From: Karalla daura
Taxonomy: Eukaryota > Chordata > Actinopteri > Chaetodontiformes > Leiognathidae
Reading direction: 5' to 3'
Assembly (NCBI GenBank): GCA_029224185.1
Contig: JANZKI010000027.1
Coordinates: 2,108,001 to 2,172,000 of the forward strand
DNA length: 64,000 nucleotides
Part shown: positions 35,821 to 49,944 of the stretch, in pieces
Position numbering within the stretch: the stretch's first letter is position 1
How the letters are laid out: each line of letters starts with the position of its first letter
Translations under genes and position numbers: made by a program
Notes under the pieces: model-generated
What the model was told of the DNA's origin: nothing
Seen by the model: the letters and a program-made list of their open reading frames with translations, nothing else
Databases searched by the model: none

Positions 35821-38646
35821 AAATGCATTTTCTCAGTTTCGCGTTCGCAGTTCTACAAAAAGGCTCAACTTGGCTGTCGGAACCCACATGACAGGCATTT
35901 TGCTGCGCAGTTGTGGCCAACATGATGCATGTGGTAGAAAGAGCTTCTGAAATGCATTTTCCTAAAGTTTCACGCTCGTAGTTCTGTGAAACGGCCGAAA
36001 TCGGCGTGGTGAACACAATACAGGCAATTTGCTGTATAGCAGGGGCCAACTGCCGAATCTTGCAGCAAAAGCTTCTCAAATGCATTTTCTCAGTTTCGCG
36101 TTCGCAGTTCTACAAAAAGGCTCAACTTGGCTGTCGGAACCCACATGACAGGCATTTTGCTGTGCAGTTGTGGCCAACATGATGCATGTGGTAGAAAGAG
36201 CTTCTGAAATGCATTTTCCTACAGTTTCACACTCGTAGTTCTGTGAAACGGCCGAAATCGGCGTGGTGAACACAATACAGGCAATTTGCTGTATAGCAGG
36301 GGCCAACTGCTGCATCTTGCAGCAAAAGCTTCTCAAATGCATTTTCTCAGTTTCGCGTTCGCAGTTCTACAAAAAGGCTCAACTTGGCTGTCGGAACCCA
36401 CATGACAGGCATTTTGCTGCGCAGTTGTGGCCAACATGATGCATGTGGTAGAAAGAGCTTCTGAAATGCATTTTCCTACAGTTTCACGCTCGTAGTTCTG
36501 TGAAACGCCCGAAATCGGCGTGGTGAACACAATACAGGCAATTTGCTGTATAGTAGGGGCCAACTGCTGAATCTTGCAGCAAAAGCTTCTCAAATGCATT
36601 TTCTCAGTTTCGCGTTCGCAGTTCTACAAAAAGGCTCAACTTGGCTGTCGGAACCCACATGACAGGCATTTTGCTGCGCAGTTGTGGCCAACATGATGCA
36701 TGTGGTAGAAAGAGCTTCTGAAATGCATTTTCCTACAGTTTCACGCTCGTAGTTCTGTGAAACGGCCGAAATCGGTGTAGTGAACACAATACAGGCAATT
36801 TGCTGTATAGCAGGGGCCAACTGCTGCATCTTGCAGCAAAAGCTTCTCAAATGCATTTTCTCAGTTTCGCGTTCGCAGTTCTACAAAAAGGCTCAACTTG
36901 GCTGTCGGAACCCACATGACAGGCATTTTGCTGTGCAGTTGTGGCTAACATGATGCATGTGGTAGAAAGAGCTTCTGAAATGCATTTTCCTACAGTTTCA
37001 CGCTCGTAGTTCTGTGAAACGGCCGAAATCGGCGTGGTGAACACAATACAGGCAATTTGCTGTATAGCAGGGGCCAACTGCTGAATCTTGCAGCAAAAGC
37101 TTCTCAAATGCATTTTCTCAGTTTCGCGTTCGCAGTTCTACAAAAAGGCTCAACTTGGCTGTCGGAACCCACATGACAGGCATTTTGCTGTGCAGTTGTG
37201 GCCAACATGATGCATGTGGTAGAAAGAGCTTCTGAAATGCATTTTCCTACAGGTTCACGCTTGTAGTTCTGTGAAACGGCCGAAATTGGCGTGGTGAACA
37301 CAATACAGGCAATTTGCTGTATAGCAGGGGCCAACTGCTGAATCTTGCAGCAAAAGCTTCTCAAATGCATTTTCTCAGTTTCGCGTTCGCAGTTCTACAA
37401 AAAGGCTCAACTTGGCTGTCGGAACCCACATGACAGGCATTTTGCTGTGCAGTTGTGGCCAACATGATGCATGTGGTAGAAAGAGCTTCTGAAATGCATT
37501 TTCCTACAGTTTCACGCTCGTAGTTCTGTGAAACGGCCGAAATCGGCGTGGTGAACACAATACAGGCAATTTGCTGTATAGCAGGGGCCAACTGCTGAAT
37601 CTTGCAGCAAAAGCTTCTCAAATGCATTTTCTCAGTTTCGCGTTCGAGTTCTACAAAAAGGCTCAACTTGGCTGTCGGAACCCACATGACAGGCATTTTG
37701 CTGTGCAGTTGTGGCCAACATGATGCATGTGGTAGAAAGAGCTTCTGAAATGCATTTTCCTACAGTTTCACGCTCGTAGTTCTGTGAAATGGCCGAAATC
37801 GGCGTAGTGAACACAATACAGGCAATTTGCTGTATAGCAGGGGCCAACTGCTGAATCTTGCAGCAAAAGCTTCTCAAATGCATTTTCTCAGTTTCGCGTT
37901 CGCAGTTCTACAAAAAGGCTCAACTTGGCTGTCGGAACCCACATGACAGGCATTTTGCTGTGCAGTTGTGGCCAACATGATGCATGTGGTAGAAAGAGCT
38001 TCTGAAATGCATTTTCCTAAAGTTTCACGCTCGTAGTTCTGTGAAACGGCCGAAATCGGCGTGGTGAACACAATACAGGCAATTTGCTGTATAGCAGGGG
38101 CCAACTGCCGAATCTTGCAGCAAAAGCTTCTCAAATGCATTTTCTCAGTTTCGCGTTCGCAGTTCTACAAAAAGGCTCAACTTGGCTGTCGGAACCCACA
38201 TGACAGGCATTTTGCTGCGCAGTTGTGGCCAACATGATGCATGTGGTAGAAAGAGCTTCTGAAATGCATTTTCCTACAGTTTCACGCTCGTAGTTCTGTG
38301 AAACGGCCGAAATCGGCGTGGTGAACACAATACAGGCAATTTGCTGTATAGCAGGGGCCAACTGCTGAATCTTGCAGCAAAAGCTTCTCAAATGCATTTT
38401 CTCAGTTTCGCGTTCGCAGTTCTACAAAAAGGCTCAACTTGGCTGTCGGAACCCACATGACAGGCATTTTGCTGCGCAGTTGTGGCCAACATGATGCATG
38501 TGGTAGAAAGAGCTTCTGAAATGCATTTTCCTACAGGTTCACGCTTGTAGTTCTGTGAAACGGCCGAAATTGGCGTGGTGAACACAATACAGGCAATTTG
38601 CTGTATAGCAGGGGCCAACTGCTGAATCTTGCAGCAAAAGCTTCTC

Positions 38647-40186
38647 AAATGCATTTTCTCAGTTTCGCGTTCGCAGTTCTACAAAAAGGCTCAACTTGGC
38701 TGTCGGAACCCACATGACAGGCATTTTGCTGTGCAGTTGTGGCCAACATGATGCATGTGGTAGAAAGAGCTTCTGAAATGCATTTTCCTACAGTTTCACG
38801 CTCGTAGTTCTGTGAAACGGCCGAAATCGGCGTGGTGAACACAATACAGGCAATTTGCTGTATAGCAGGGGCCAACTGCTGAATCTTGCAGCAAAAGCTT
38901 CTCAAATGCATTTTCTCAGTTTCGCGTTCGAGTTCTACAAAAAGGCTCAACTTGGCTGTCGGAACCCACATGACAGGCATTTTGCTGTGCAGTTGTGGCC
39001 AACATGATGCATGTGGTAGAAAGAGCTTCTGAAATGCATTTTCCTACAGTTTCACGCTCGTAGTTCTGTGAAATGGCCGAAATCGGCGTAGTGAACACAA
39101 TACAGGCAATTTGCTGTATAGCAGGGGCCAACTGCTGAATCTTGCAGCAAAAGCTTCTCAAATGCATTTTCTCAGTTTCGCGTTCGCAGTTCTACAAAAA
39201 GGCTCAACTTGGCTGTCGGAACCCACATGACAGGCATTTTGCTGTGCAGTTGTGGCCAACATGATGCATGTGGTAGAAAGAGCTTCTGAAATGCATTTTC
39301 CTAAAGTTTCACGCTCGTAGTTCTGTGAAACGGCCGAAATCGGCGTGGTGAACACAATACAGGCAATTTGCTGTATAGCAGGGGCCAACTGCCGAATCTT
39401 GCAGCAAAAGCTTCTCAAATGCATTTTCTCAGTTTCGCGTTCGCAGTTCTACAAAAAGGCTCAACTTGGCTGTCGGAACCCACATGACAGGCATTTTGCT
39501 GCGCAGTTGTGGCCAACATGATGCATGTGGTAGAAAGAGCTTCTGAAATGCATTTTCCTACAGTTTCACGCTCGTAGTTCTGTGAAACGGCCGAAATCGG
39601 CGTGGTGAACACAATACAGGCAATTTGCTGTATAGCAGGGGCCAACTGCTGAATCTTGCAGCAAAAGCTTCTCAAATGCATTTTCTCAGTTTCGCGTTCG
39701 AGTTCTACAAAAAGGCTCAACTTGGCTGTCGGAACCCACATGACAGGCATTTTGCTGTGCAGTTGTGGCTAACATGATGCATGTGGTAGAAAGAGCTTCT
39801 GAAATGCATTTTCCTACAGTTTCACGCTCGTAGTTCTGTGAAATGGCCGAAATCGGCGTAGTGAACACAATACAGGCAATTTGCTGTATAGCAGGGGCCA
39901 ACTGCTGAATCTTGCAGCAAAAGCTTCTCAAATGCATTTTCTCAGTTTCGCGTTCGCAGTTCTACAAAAAGGCTCAACTTGGCTGTCGGAACCCACATGA
40001 CAGGCATTTTGCTGCGCAGTTGTGGCCAACATGATGCATGTGGTAGAAAGAGCTTCTGAAATGCATTTTCCTAAAGTTTCACGCTCGTAGTTCTGTGAAA
40101 CGGCCGAAATCGGCGTGGTGAACACAATACAGGCAATTTGCTGTATAGCAGGGGCCAACTGCCGAATCTTGCAGCAAAAGCTTCTC
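38647..40186. repeat. N-Y-S trimer, two tandem copies (2 x 770 bp)
   Basis: N (257) + Y (256) + S (257) gives 770 bp, repeated at 38647 and 39417. The second copy differs by tgcgcag in N and S and by ggctaac in Y. The same tandem trimer is inherited in R3-R5. Confidence 0.8.
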
Positions 40187-40700
40187 AAATGCATTTTCTC
40201 AGTTTCGCGTTCGCAGTTCTACAAAAAGGCTCAACTTGGCTGTCGGAACCCACATGACAGGCATTTTGCTGCGCAGTTGTGGCCAACATGATGCATGTGG
40301 TAGAAAGAGCTTCTGAAATGCATTTTCCTACAGTTTCACGCTCGTAGTTCTGTGAAACGGCCGAAATTGGCGTGGTGAACACAATACAGGCAATTTGCTG
40401 TATAGCAGGGGCCAACTGCTGAATCTTGCAGCAAAAGCTTCTCAAATGCATTTTCTCAGTTTCGCGTTCGCAGTTCTACAAAAAGGCTCAACTTGGCTGT
40501 CGGAACCCACATGACAGGCATTTTGCTGCGCAGTTGTGGCCAACATGATGCATGTGGTAGAAAGAGCTTCTGAAATGCATTTTCCTACAGTTTCACGCTT
40601 GTAGTTCTGTGAAACGGCCGAAATTGGCGTGGTGAACACAATACAGGCAATTTGCTGTATAGCAGGGGCCAACTGCTGAATCTTGCAGCAAAAGCTTCTC

Positions 40701-41212
40701 AAATGCATTTTCTCAGTTTCGCGTTCGCAGTTCTACAAAAAGGCTCAACTTGGCTGTCGGAACCCACATGACAGGCATTTTGCTGTGCAGTTGTGGCTAA
40801 CATGATGCATGTGGTAGAAGAGCTTCTGAAATGCATTTTCCTACAGTTTCACGCTTGTAGCTCTGTGAAACGGCCGAAATCGGCGTGGTGAAAAAAATAC
40901 AGGCAATTTGCTGTATAGCAGGGGCCAACTGCTGAATCTTGCAGCAAAAGCTTCTCAAATGCATTTTCTCAGTTTCGCGTTCGCAGTTCTACAAAAAGGC
41001 TCAACTTGGCTGTCGGAACCCACATGACAGGCATTTTGCTGTGCAGTTGTGGCTAACATGATGCATGTGGTAGAAGAGCTTCTGAAATGCATTTTCCTAC
41101 AGTTTCACGCTTGTAGCTCTGTGAAACGGCCGAAATCGGCGTGGTGAAAAAAATACAGGCAATTTGCTGTATAGCAGGGGCCAACTGCTGAATCTTGCAG
41201 CAAAAGCTTCTC
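40701..41212. repeat. X monomer pair closing R2
   Basis: Two X monomers with the aaaaaata tract, preceded by a T monomer as in R3-R6. Confidence 0.9.
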
Positions 41213-42240
41213 AAATGCATTTTCTCAGTTTCGCGTTCGCAGTTCTACAAAAAGGCTCAACTTGGCTGTCGGAACCCACATGACAGGCATTTTGCTGTGC
41301 AGTTGTGGCCAACATGATGCATGTGGTAGAAAGAGCTTCTGAAATGCATTTTCCTACAGTTTCACGCTCGTAGTTCTGTGAAATGGCCGAAATCGGCGTA
41401 GTGAACACAATACAGGCAATTTGCTGTATAGCAGGGGCCAACTGCTGAATCTTGCAGCAAAAGCTTCTCAAATGCATTTTCTCAGTTTCGCGTTCGCAGT
41501 TCTACAAAAAGGCTCAACTTGGCTGTCGGAACCCACATGACAGGCATTTTGCTGCGCAGTTGTGGCCAACATGATGCATGTGGTAGAAAGAGCTTCTGAA
41601 ATGCATTTTCCTAAAGTTTCACGCTCGTAGTTCTGTGAAACGGCCGAAATCGGCGTGGTGAACACAATACAGGCAATTTGCTGTATAGCAGGGGCCAACT
41701 GCTGAATCTTGCAGCAAAAGCTTCTCAAATGCATTTTCTCAGTTTCGCGTTCGCAGTTCTACAAAAAGGCTCAACTTGGCTGTCGGAACCCACATGACAG
41801 GCATTTTGCTGTGCAGTTGTGGCCAACATGATGCATGTGGTAGAAAGAGCTTCTGAAATGCATTTTCCTACAGTTTCACGCTCGTAGTTCTGTGAAACGG
41901 CCGAAATCGGCGTGGTGAACACAATACAGGCAATTTGCTGTATAGCAGGGGCCAACTGCTGAATTTTGCAGCAAAAGCTTCTCAAATGCATTTTCTCAGT
42001 TTCGCGTTCGCAGTTCTACAAAAAGGCTCAACTTGGCTGTCGGAACCCACATGACAGGCATTTTGCTGTGCAGTTGTGGCCAACATGATGCATGTGGTAG
42101 AAAGAGCTTCTGAAATGCATTTTCCTACAGTTTCACGCTCGTAGTTCTGTGAAATGGCCGAAATCGGCGTAGTGAACACAATACAGGCAATTTGCTGTAT
42201 AGCAGGGGCCAACTGCTGAATCTTGCAGCAAAAGCTTCTC

Positions 42241-42496
42241 AAATGCATTTTCTCAGTTTCGCGTTCGCAGTTCTACAAAAAGGCTCAACTTGGCTGTCGG
42301 AACCCACATGACAGGCATTTTGCTGTGCAGTTGTGGCTAACATGATGCATGTGGTAGAAGAGCTTCTGAAATGCATTTTCCTACAGTTTCACGCTTGTAG
42401 CTCTGTGAAACGGCCGAAATCGGCGTGGTGAAAAAAATACAGGCAATTTGCTGTATAGCAGGGGCCAACTGCTGAATCTTGCAGCAAAAGCTTCTC
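42241..42496. repeat. X monomer, single (aaaaaata tract)
   Basis: A single X within the 20-monomer interruption; partner of 25551-25806. Confidence 0.9.
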
Positions 42497-43524
42497 AAAT
42501 GCATTTTCTCAGTTTCGCGTTCGCAGTTCTACAAAAAGGCTCAACTTGGCTGTCGGAACCCACATGACAGGCATTTTGCTGTGCAGTTGTGGCCAACATG
42601 ATGCATGTGGTAGAAAGAGCTTCTGAAATGCATTTTCCTACAGTTTCACGCTTGTAGTTCTGTGAAACGGCCGAAATTGGCGTGGTGAACACAATACAGG
42701 CAATTTGCTGTATAGCAGGGGCCAACTGCTGAATCTTGCAGCAAAAGCTTCTCAAATGCATTTTCTCAGTTTCGCGTTCGCAGTTCTACAAAAAGGCTCA
42801 ACTTGGCTGTCGGAACCCACATGACAGGCATTTTGCTGTGCAGTTGTGGCCAACATGATGCATGTGGTAGAAAGAGCTTCTGAAATGCATTTTCCTACAG
42901 TTTCACGCTCGTAGTTCTGTGAAATGGCCGAAATCGGCGTGGTGAACACAATACAGGCAATTTGCTGTATAGCAGGGGCCAACTGCTGAATCTTGCAGCA
43001 AAAGCTTCTCAAATGCATTTTCTCAGTTTCGCGTTCGCAGTTCTACAAAAAGGCTCAACTTGGCTGTCGGAACCCACATGACAGGCATTTTGCTGTGCAG
43101 TTGTGGCCAACATGATGCATGTGGTAGAAAGAGCTTCTGAAATGCATTTTCCTACAGTTTCACGCTCGTAGTTCTGTGAAACGGCCGAAATCGGCGTGGT
43201 GAACACAATACAGGCAATTTGCTGTATAGCAGGGGCCAACTGCTGAATCTTGCAGCAAAAGCTTCTCAAATGCATTTTCTCAGTTTCGCGTTCGCAGTTC
43301 TACAAAAAGGCTCAACTTGGCTGTCGGAACCCACATGACAGGCATTTTGCTGTGCAGTTGTGGCCAACATGATGCATGTGGTAGAAAGAGCTTCTGAAAT
43401 GCATTTTCCTACAGTTTCACGCTCGTAGTTCTGTGAAATGGCCGAAATCGGCGTAGTGAACACAATACAGGCAATTTGCTGTATAGCAGGGGCCAACTGC
43501 TGAATCTTGCAGCAAAAGCTTCTC

Positions 43525-43780
43525 AAATGCATTTTCTCAGTTTCGCGTTCGCAGTTCTACAAAAAGGCTCAACTTGGCTGTCGGAACCCACATGACAGGC
43601 ATTTTGCTGTGCAGTTGTGGCTAACATGATGCATGTGGTAGAAGAGCTTCTGAAATGCATTTTCCTACAGTTTCACGCTTGTAGCTCTGTGAAACGGCCG
43701 AAATCGGCGTGGTGAAAAAAAAACAGGCAATTTGCTGTATAGCAGGGGCCAACTGCTGAATCTTGCAGCAAAAGCTTCTC
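43525..43780. repeat. X monomer, single (A8 tract)
   Basis: The only eight-A X copy right of 27.1 kb, which fits descent of the interruption from the 24.5-28.1 kb region. Confidence 0.9.
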
Positions 43781-44037
43781 AAATGCATTTTCTCAGTTTC
43801 GCGTTCGCAGTTCTACAAAAAGGCTCAACTTGGCTGTCGGAACCCACATGACAGGCATTTTGCTGTGCAGTTGTGGCTAACATGATGCATGTGGTAGAAA
43901 GAGCTTCTGAAATGCATTTTCCTACAGTTTCACGCTCGTAGTTCTGTGAAACGGCCGAAATTGGTGTGGTGAACACAATACAGGCAATTTGCTGTATAGC
44001 AGGGGCCAACTGCTGAATCTTGCAGCAAAAGCTTCTC

Positions 44038-47000
44038 AAATGCATTTTCTCAGTTTCGCGTTCGCAGTTCTACAAAAAGGCTCAACTTGGCTGTCGGAAC
44101 CCACATGACAGGCATTTTGCTGTGCAGTTGTGGCCAACATGATGCATGTGGTAGAAAGAGCTTCTGAAATGCATTTTCCTACAGTTTCACGCTTGTAGTT
44201 CTGTGAAACGGCCGAAATTGGCGTGGTGAACACAATACAGGCAATTTGCTGTATAGCAGGGGCCAACTGCTGAATCTTGCAGCAAAAGCTTCTCAAATGC
44301 ATTTTCTCAGTTTCGCGTTCGCAGTTCTACAAAAAGGCTCAACTTGGCTGTCGGAACCCACATGACAGGAATTTTGCTGTGCAGTTGTGGCTAACATGAT
44401 GCATGTGGTAGAAAGAGCTTCTGAAATGCATTTTCCTACAGTTTCACGCTCGTAGTTCTGTGAAACGGCCGAAATCGGCGTAGTGAACACAATACAGGCA
44501 ATTTGCTGTATAGCAGGGGCCAACTGCTGCATCTTGCAGCAAAAGCTTCTCAAATGCATTTTCTCAGTTTCGCGTTCGCAGTTCTACAAAAAGGCTCAAC
44601 TTGGCTGTCGGAACCCACATGACAGGCATTTTGCTGCGCAGTTGTGGCCAACATGATGCATGTGGTAGAAAGAGCTTCTGAAATGCATTTTCCTACAGTT
44701 TCACGCTTGTAGTTCTGTGAAACGGCCGAAATTGGCGTGGTGAACACAATACAGGCAATTTGCTGTATAGCAGGGGCCAACTGCTGAATCTTGCAGCAAA
44801 AGCTTCTCAAATGCATTTTCTCAGTTTCGCGTTCGCAGTTCTACAAAAAGGCTCAACTTGGCTGTCGGAACCCACATGACAGGCATTTTGCTGTGCAGTT
44901 GTGGCCAACATGATGCATGTGGTAGAAAGAGCTTCTGAAATTCATTTTCCTACAGTTTCACGCTCGTAGTTCTGTGAAACGGCCGAAATCGGCGTGGTGA
45001 ACACAATACAGGCAATTTGCTGTATAGCAGGGGCCAACTGCTGAATCTTGCAGCAAAAGCTTCTCAAATGCATTTTCTCAGTTTCGCGTTCGCAGTTCTA
45101 CAAAAAGGCTCAACTTGGCTGTCGGAACCCACATGACAGGCATTTTGCTGTGCAGTTGTGGCCAACATGATGCATGTGGTAGAAAGAGCTTCTGAAATGC
45201 ATTTTCCTACAGTTTCACGCTCGTAGTTCTGTGAAACGGCCGAAATCGGCGTGGTGAACACAATACAGGCAATTTGCTGTATAGCAGGGGCCAACTGCCG
45301 AATCTTGCAGCAAAAGCTTCTCAAATGCATTTTCTCAGTTTCGCGTTCGCAGTTCTACAAAAAGGCTCAACTTGGCTGTCGGAACCCACATGACAGGCAT
45401 TTTGCTGCGCAGTTGTGGCCAACATGATGCATGTGGTAGAAAGAGCTTCTGAAATGCATTTTCCTACAGTTTCACGCTCGTAGTTCTGTGAAACGGCCGA
45501 AATTGGCGTGGTGAACACAATACAGGCAATTTGCTGTATAGCAGGGGCCAACTGCTGAATCTTGCAGCAAAAGCTTCTCAAATGCATTTTCTCAGTTTCG
45601 CGTTCGCAGTTCTACAAAAAGGCTCAACTTGGCTGTCGGAACCCACATGACAGGCATTTTGCTGCGCAGTTGTGGCCAACATGATGCATGTGGTAGAAAG
45701 AGCTTCTGAAATGCATTTTCCTACAGTTTCACGCTTGTAGTTCTGTGAAACGGCCGAAATTGGCGTGGTGAACACAATACAGGCAATTTGCTGTATAGCA
45801 GGGGCCAACTGCTGAATCTTGCAGCAAAAGCTTCTCAAATGCATTTTCTCAGTTTCGCGTTCGCAGTTCTACAAAAAGGCTCAACTTGGCTGTCGGAACC
45901 CACATGACAGGCATTTTGCTGTGCAGTTGTGGCTAACATGATGCATGTGGTAGAAGAGCTTCTGAAATGCATTTTCCTACAGTTTCACGCTTGTAGCTCT
46001 GTGAAACGGCCGAAATCGGCGTGGTGAAAAAAATACAGGCAATTTGCTGTATAGCAGGGGCCAACTGCTGAATCTTGCAGCAAAAGCTTCTCAAATGCAT
46101 TTTCTCAGTTTCGCGTTCGCAGTTCTACAAAAAGGCTCAACTTGGCTGTCGGAACCCACATGACAGGCATTTTGCTGTGCAGTTGTGGCTAACATGATGC
46201 ATGTGGTAGAAGAGCTTCTGAAATGCATTTTCCTACAGTTTCACGCTTGTAGCTCTGTGAAACGGCCGAAATCGGCGTGGTGAAAAAAATACAGGCAATT
46301 TGCTGTATAGCAGGGGCCAACTGCTGAATCTTGCAGCAAAAGCTTCTCAAATGCATTTTCTCAGTTTCGCGTTCGCAGTTCTACAAAAAGGCTCAACTTG
46401 GCTGTCGGAACCCACATGACAGGCATTTTGCTGCGCAGTTGTGGCCAACATGATGCATGTGGTAGAAAGAGCTTCTGAAATGCATTTTCCTAAAGTTTCA
46501 CGCTCGTAGTTCTGTGAAACGGCCGAAATCGGCGTGGTGAACACAATACAGGCAATTTGCTGTATAGCAGGGGCCAACTGCCGAATCTTGCAGCAAAAGC
46601 TTCTCAAATGCATTTTCTCAGTTTCGCGTTCGCAGTTCTACAAAAAGGCTCAACTTGGCTGTCGGAACCCACATGACAGGCATTTTGCTGTGCAGTTGTG
46701 GCCAACATGATGCATGTGGTAGAAAGAGCTTCTGAAATGCATTTTCCTACAGTTTCACACTCGTAGTTCTGTGAAACGGCCGAAATCGGCGTGGTGAACA
46801 CAATACAGGCAATTTGCTGTATAGCAGGGGCCAACTGCTGCATCTTGCAGCAAAAGCTTCTCAAATGCATTTTCTCAGTTTCGCGTTCGCAGTTCTACAA
46901 AAAGGCTCAACTTGGCTGTCGGAACCCACATGACAGGCATTTTGCTGCGCAGTTGTGGCCAACATGATGCATGTGGTAGAAAGAGCTTCTGAAATGCATT

Positions 47001-48917
47001 TTCCTACAGTTTCACGCTCGTAGTTCTGTGAAACGCCCGAAATCGGCGTGGTGAACACAATACAGGCAATTTGCTGTATAGTAGGGGCCAACTGCTGAAT
47101 CTTGCAGCAAAAGCTTCTCAAATGCATTTTCTCAGTTTCGCGTTCGCAGTTCTACAAAAAGGCTCAACTTGGCTGTCGGAACCCACATGACAGGCATTTT
47201 GCTGCGCAGTTGTGGCCAACATGATGCATGTGGTAGAAAGAGCTTCTGAAATGCATTTTCCTACAGTTTCACGCTCGTAGTTCTGTGAAACGGCCGAAAT
47301 CGGTGTAGTGAACACAATACAGGCAATTTGCTGTATAGCAGGGGCCAACTGCTGCATCTTGCAGCAAAAGCTTCTCAAATGCATTTTCTCAGTTTCGCGT
47401 TCGCAGTTCTACAAAAAGGCTCAACTTGGCTGTCGGAACCCACATGACAGGCATTTTGCTGTGCAGTTGTGGCTAACATGATGCATGTGGTAGAAAGAGC
47501 TTCTGAAATGCATTTTCCTACAGTTTCACGCTCGTAGTTCTGTGAAACGGCCGAAATCGGCGTGGTGAACACAATACAGGCAATTTGCTGTATAGCAGGG
47601 GCCAACTGCTGAATCTTGCAGCAAAAGCTTCTCAAATGCATTTTCTCAGTTTCGCGTTCGCAGTTCTACAAAAAGGCTCAACTTGGCTGTCGGAACCCAC
47701 ATGACAGGCATTTTGCTGTGCAGTTGTGGCCAACATGATGCATGTGGTAGAAAGAGCTTCTGAAATGCATTTTCCTACAGGTTCACGCTTGTAGTTCTGT
47801 GAAACGGCCGAAATTGGCGTGGTGAACACAATACAGGCAATTTGCTGTATAGCAGGGGCCAACTGCTGAATCTTGCAGCAAAAGCTTCTCAAATGCATTT
47901 TCTCAGTTTCGCGTTCGCAGTTCTACAAAAAGGCTCAACTTGGCTGTCGGAACCCACATGACAGGCATTTTGCTGTGCAGTTGTGGCCAACATGATGCAT
48001 GTGGTAGAAAGAGCTTCTGAAATGCATTTTCCTACAGTTTCACGCTCGTAGTTCTGTGAAACGGCCGAAATCGGCGTGGTGAACACAATACAGGCAATTT
48101 GCTGTATAGCAGGGGCCAACTGCTGAATCTTGCAGCAAAAGCTTCTCAAATGCATTTTCTCAGTTTCGCGTTCGAGTTCTACAAAAAGGCTCAACTTGGC
48201 TGTCGGAACCCACATGACAGGCATTTTGCTGTGCAGTTGTGGCCAACATGATGCATGTGGTAGAAAGAGCTTCTGAAATGCATTTTCCTACAGTTTCACG
48301 CTCGTAGTTCTGTGAAATGGCCGAAATCGGCGTAGTGAACACAATACAGGCAATTTGCTGTATAGCAGGGGCCAACTGCTGAATCTTGCAGCAAAAGCTT
48401 CTCAAATGCATTTTCTCAGTTTCGCGTTCGCAGTTCTACAAAAAGGCTCAACTTGGCTGTCGGAACCCACATGACAGGCATTTTGCTGTGCAGTTGTGGC
48501 CAACATGATGCATGTGGTAGAAAGAGCTTCTGAAATGCATTTTCCTAAAGTTTCACGCTCGTAGTTCTGTGAAACGGCCGAAATCGGCGTGGTGAACACA
48601 ATACAGGCAATTTGCTGTATAGCAGGGGCCAACTGCCGAATCTTGCAGCAAAAGCTTCTCAAATGCATTTTCTCAGTTTCGCGTTCGCAGTTCTACAAAA
48701 AGGCTCAACTTGGCTGTCGGAACCCACATGACAGGCATTTTGCTGCGCAGTTGTGGCCAACATGATGCATGTGGTAGAAAGAGCTTCTGAAATGCATTTT
48801 CCTACAGTTTCACGCTCGTAGTTCTGTGAAACGGCCGAAATCGGCGTGGTGAACACAATACAGGCAATTTGCTGTATAGCAGGGGCCAACTGCTGAATCT
48901 TGCAGCAAAAGCTTCTC
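44038..48917. repeat. 19-monomer segment duplicated at offset 13865, right copy
   Basis: This is the partner of 30173-35052. A private change, acaggaatttt near 44370, marks this copy. The segment crosses the start of the 17-mer HOR at 46349, so one duplication carried both older array and HOR sequence. Confidence 0.85.
45837..46348. repeat. X monomer pair before R3
   Basis: Partner of the pair at 31972-32483, at offset 13865. Confidence 0.9.
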
Positions 48918-49430
48918 AAATGCATTTTCTCAGTTTCGCGTTCGAGTTCTACAAAAAGGCTCAACTTGGCTGTCGGAACCCACATGACAGGCATTTTGCT
49001 GTGCAGTTGTGGCTAACATGATGCATGTGGTAGAAAGAGCTTCTGAAATGCATTTTCCTACAGTTTCACGCTCGTAGTTCTGTGAAATGGCCGAAATCGG
49101 CGTAGTGAACACAATACAGGCAATTTGCTGTATAGCAGGGGCCAACTGCTGAATCTTGCAGCAAAAGCTTCTCAAATGCATTTTCTCAGTTTCGCGTTCG
49201 CAGTTCTACAAAAAGGCTCAACTTGGCTGTCGGAACCCACATGACAGGCATTTTGCTGCGCAGTTGTGGCCAACATGATGCATGTGGTAGAAAGAGCTTC
49301 TGAAATGCATTTTCCTAAAGTTTCACGCTCGTAGTTCTGTGAAACGGCCGAAATCGGCGTGGTGAACACAATACAGGCAATTTGCTGTATAGCAGGGGCC
49401 AACTGCCGAATCTTGCAGCAAAAGCTTCTC
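47891..49430. repeat. N-Y-S trimer pair in R3
   Basis: Trimers start at 47891 and 48661, 770 bp apart. As in R2, the second trimer carries tgcgcag in N and S and ggctaac in Y, so the pair was copied as a block. Confidence 0.8.
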
Positions 49431-49944
49431 AAATGCATTTTCTCAGTTTCGCGTTCGCAGTTCTACAAAAAGGCTCAACTTGGCTGTCGGAACCCACATG
49501 ACAGGCATTTTGCTGCGCAGTTGTGGCCAACATGATGCATGTGGTAGAAAGAGCTTCTGAAATGCATTTTCCTACAGTTTCACGCTCGTAGTTCTGTGAA
49601 ACGGCCGAAATTGGCGTGGTGAACACAATACAGGCAATTTGCTGTATAGCAGGGGCCAACTGCTGAATCTTGCAGCAAAAGCTTCTCAAATGCATTTTCT
49701 CAGTTTCGCGTTCGCAGTTCTACAAAAAGGCTCAACTTGGCTGTCGGAACCCACATGACAGGCATTTTGCTGCGCAGTTGTGGCCAACATGATGCATGTG
49801 GTAGAAAGAGCTTCTGAAATGCATTTTCCTACAGTTTCACGCTTGTAGTTCTGTGAAACGGCCGAAATTGGCGTGGTGAACACAATACAGGCAATTTGCT
49901 GTATAGCAGGGGCCAACTGCTGAATCTTGCAGCAAAAGCTTCTC

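Larger units (their letters stand above)
35821..41212. repeat. HOR copy R2, 21-mer (5392 bp)
   Basis: Order S-E-G-M-N-K-N-Y-S-N-K-N-Y-S-N-Y-S-N-T-X-X. Relative to R1 it repeats the N-K-N-Y-S block once, at offset 1284 (36849 onward and 38133 onward), and contains an N-Y-S trimer twice in tandem. The length equals 21 x 257 minus five one-base deletions. Confidence 0.85.
41213..46348. repeat. 20-monomer interruption between HOR copies
   Basis: This 5136-bp stretch lacks the S-E-G-M-N opening of the right-hand HOR. Its first 14 monomers follow the order of 24523-28118 (offset 16690). From 44038 it follows 30173 onwards (offset 13865). It therefore looks like a mosaic of older array sequence set among newer HOR copies. 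Confidence 0.75.
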
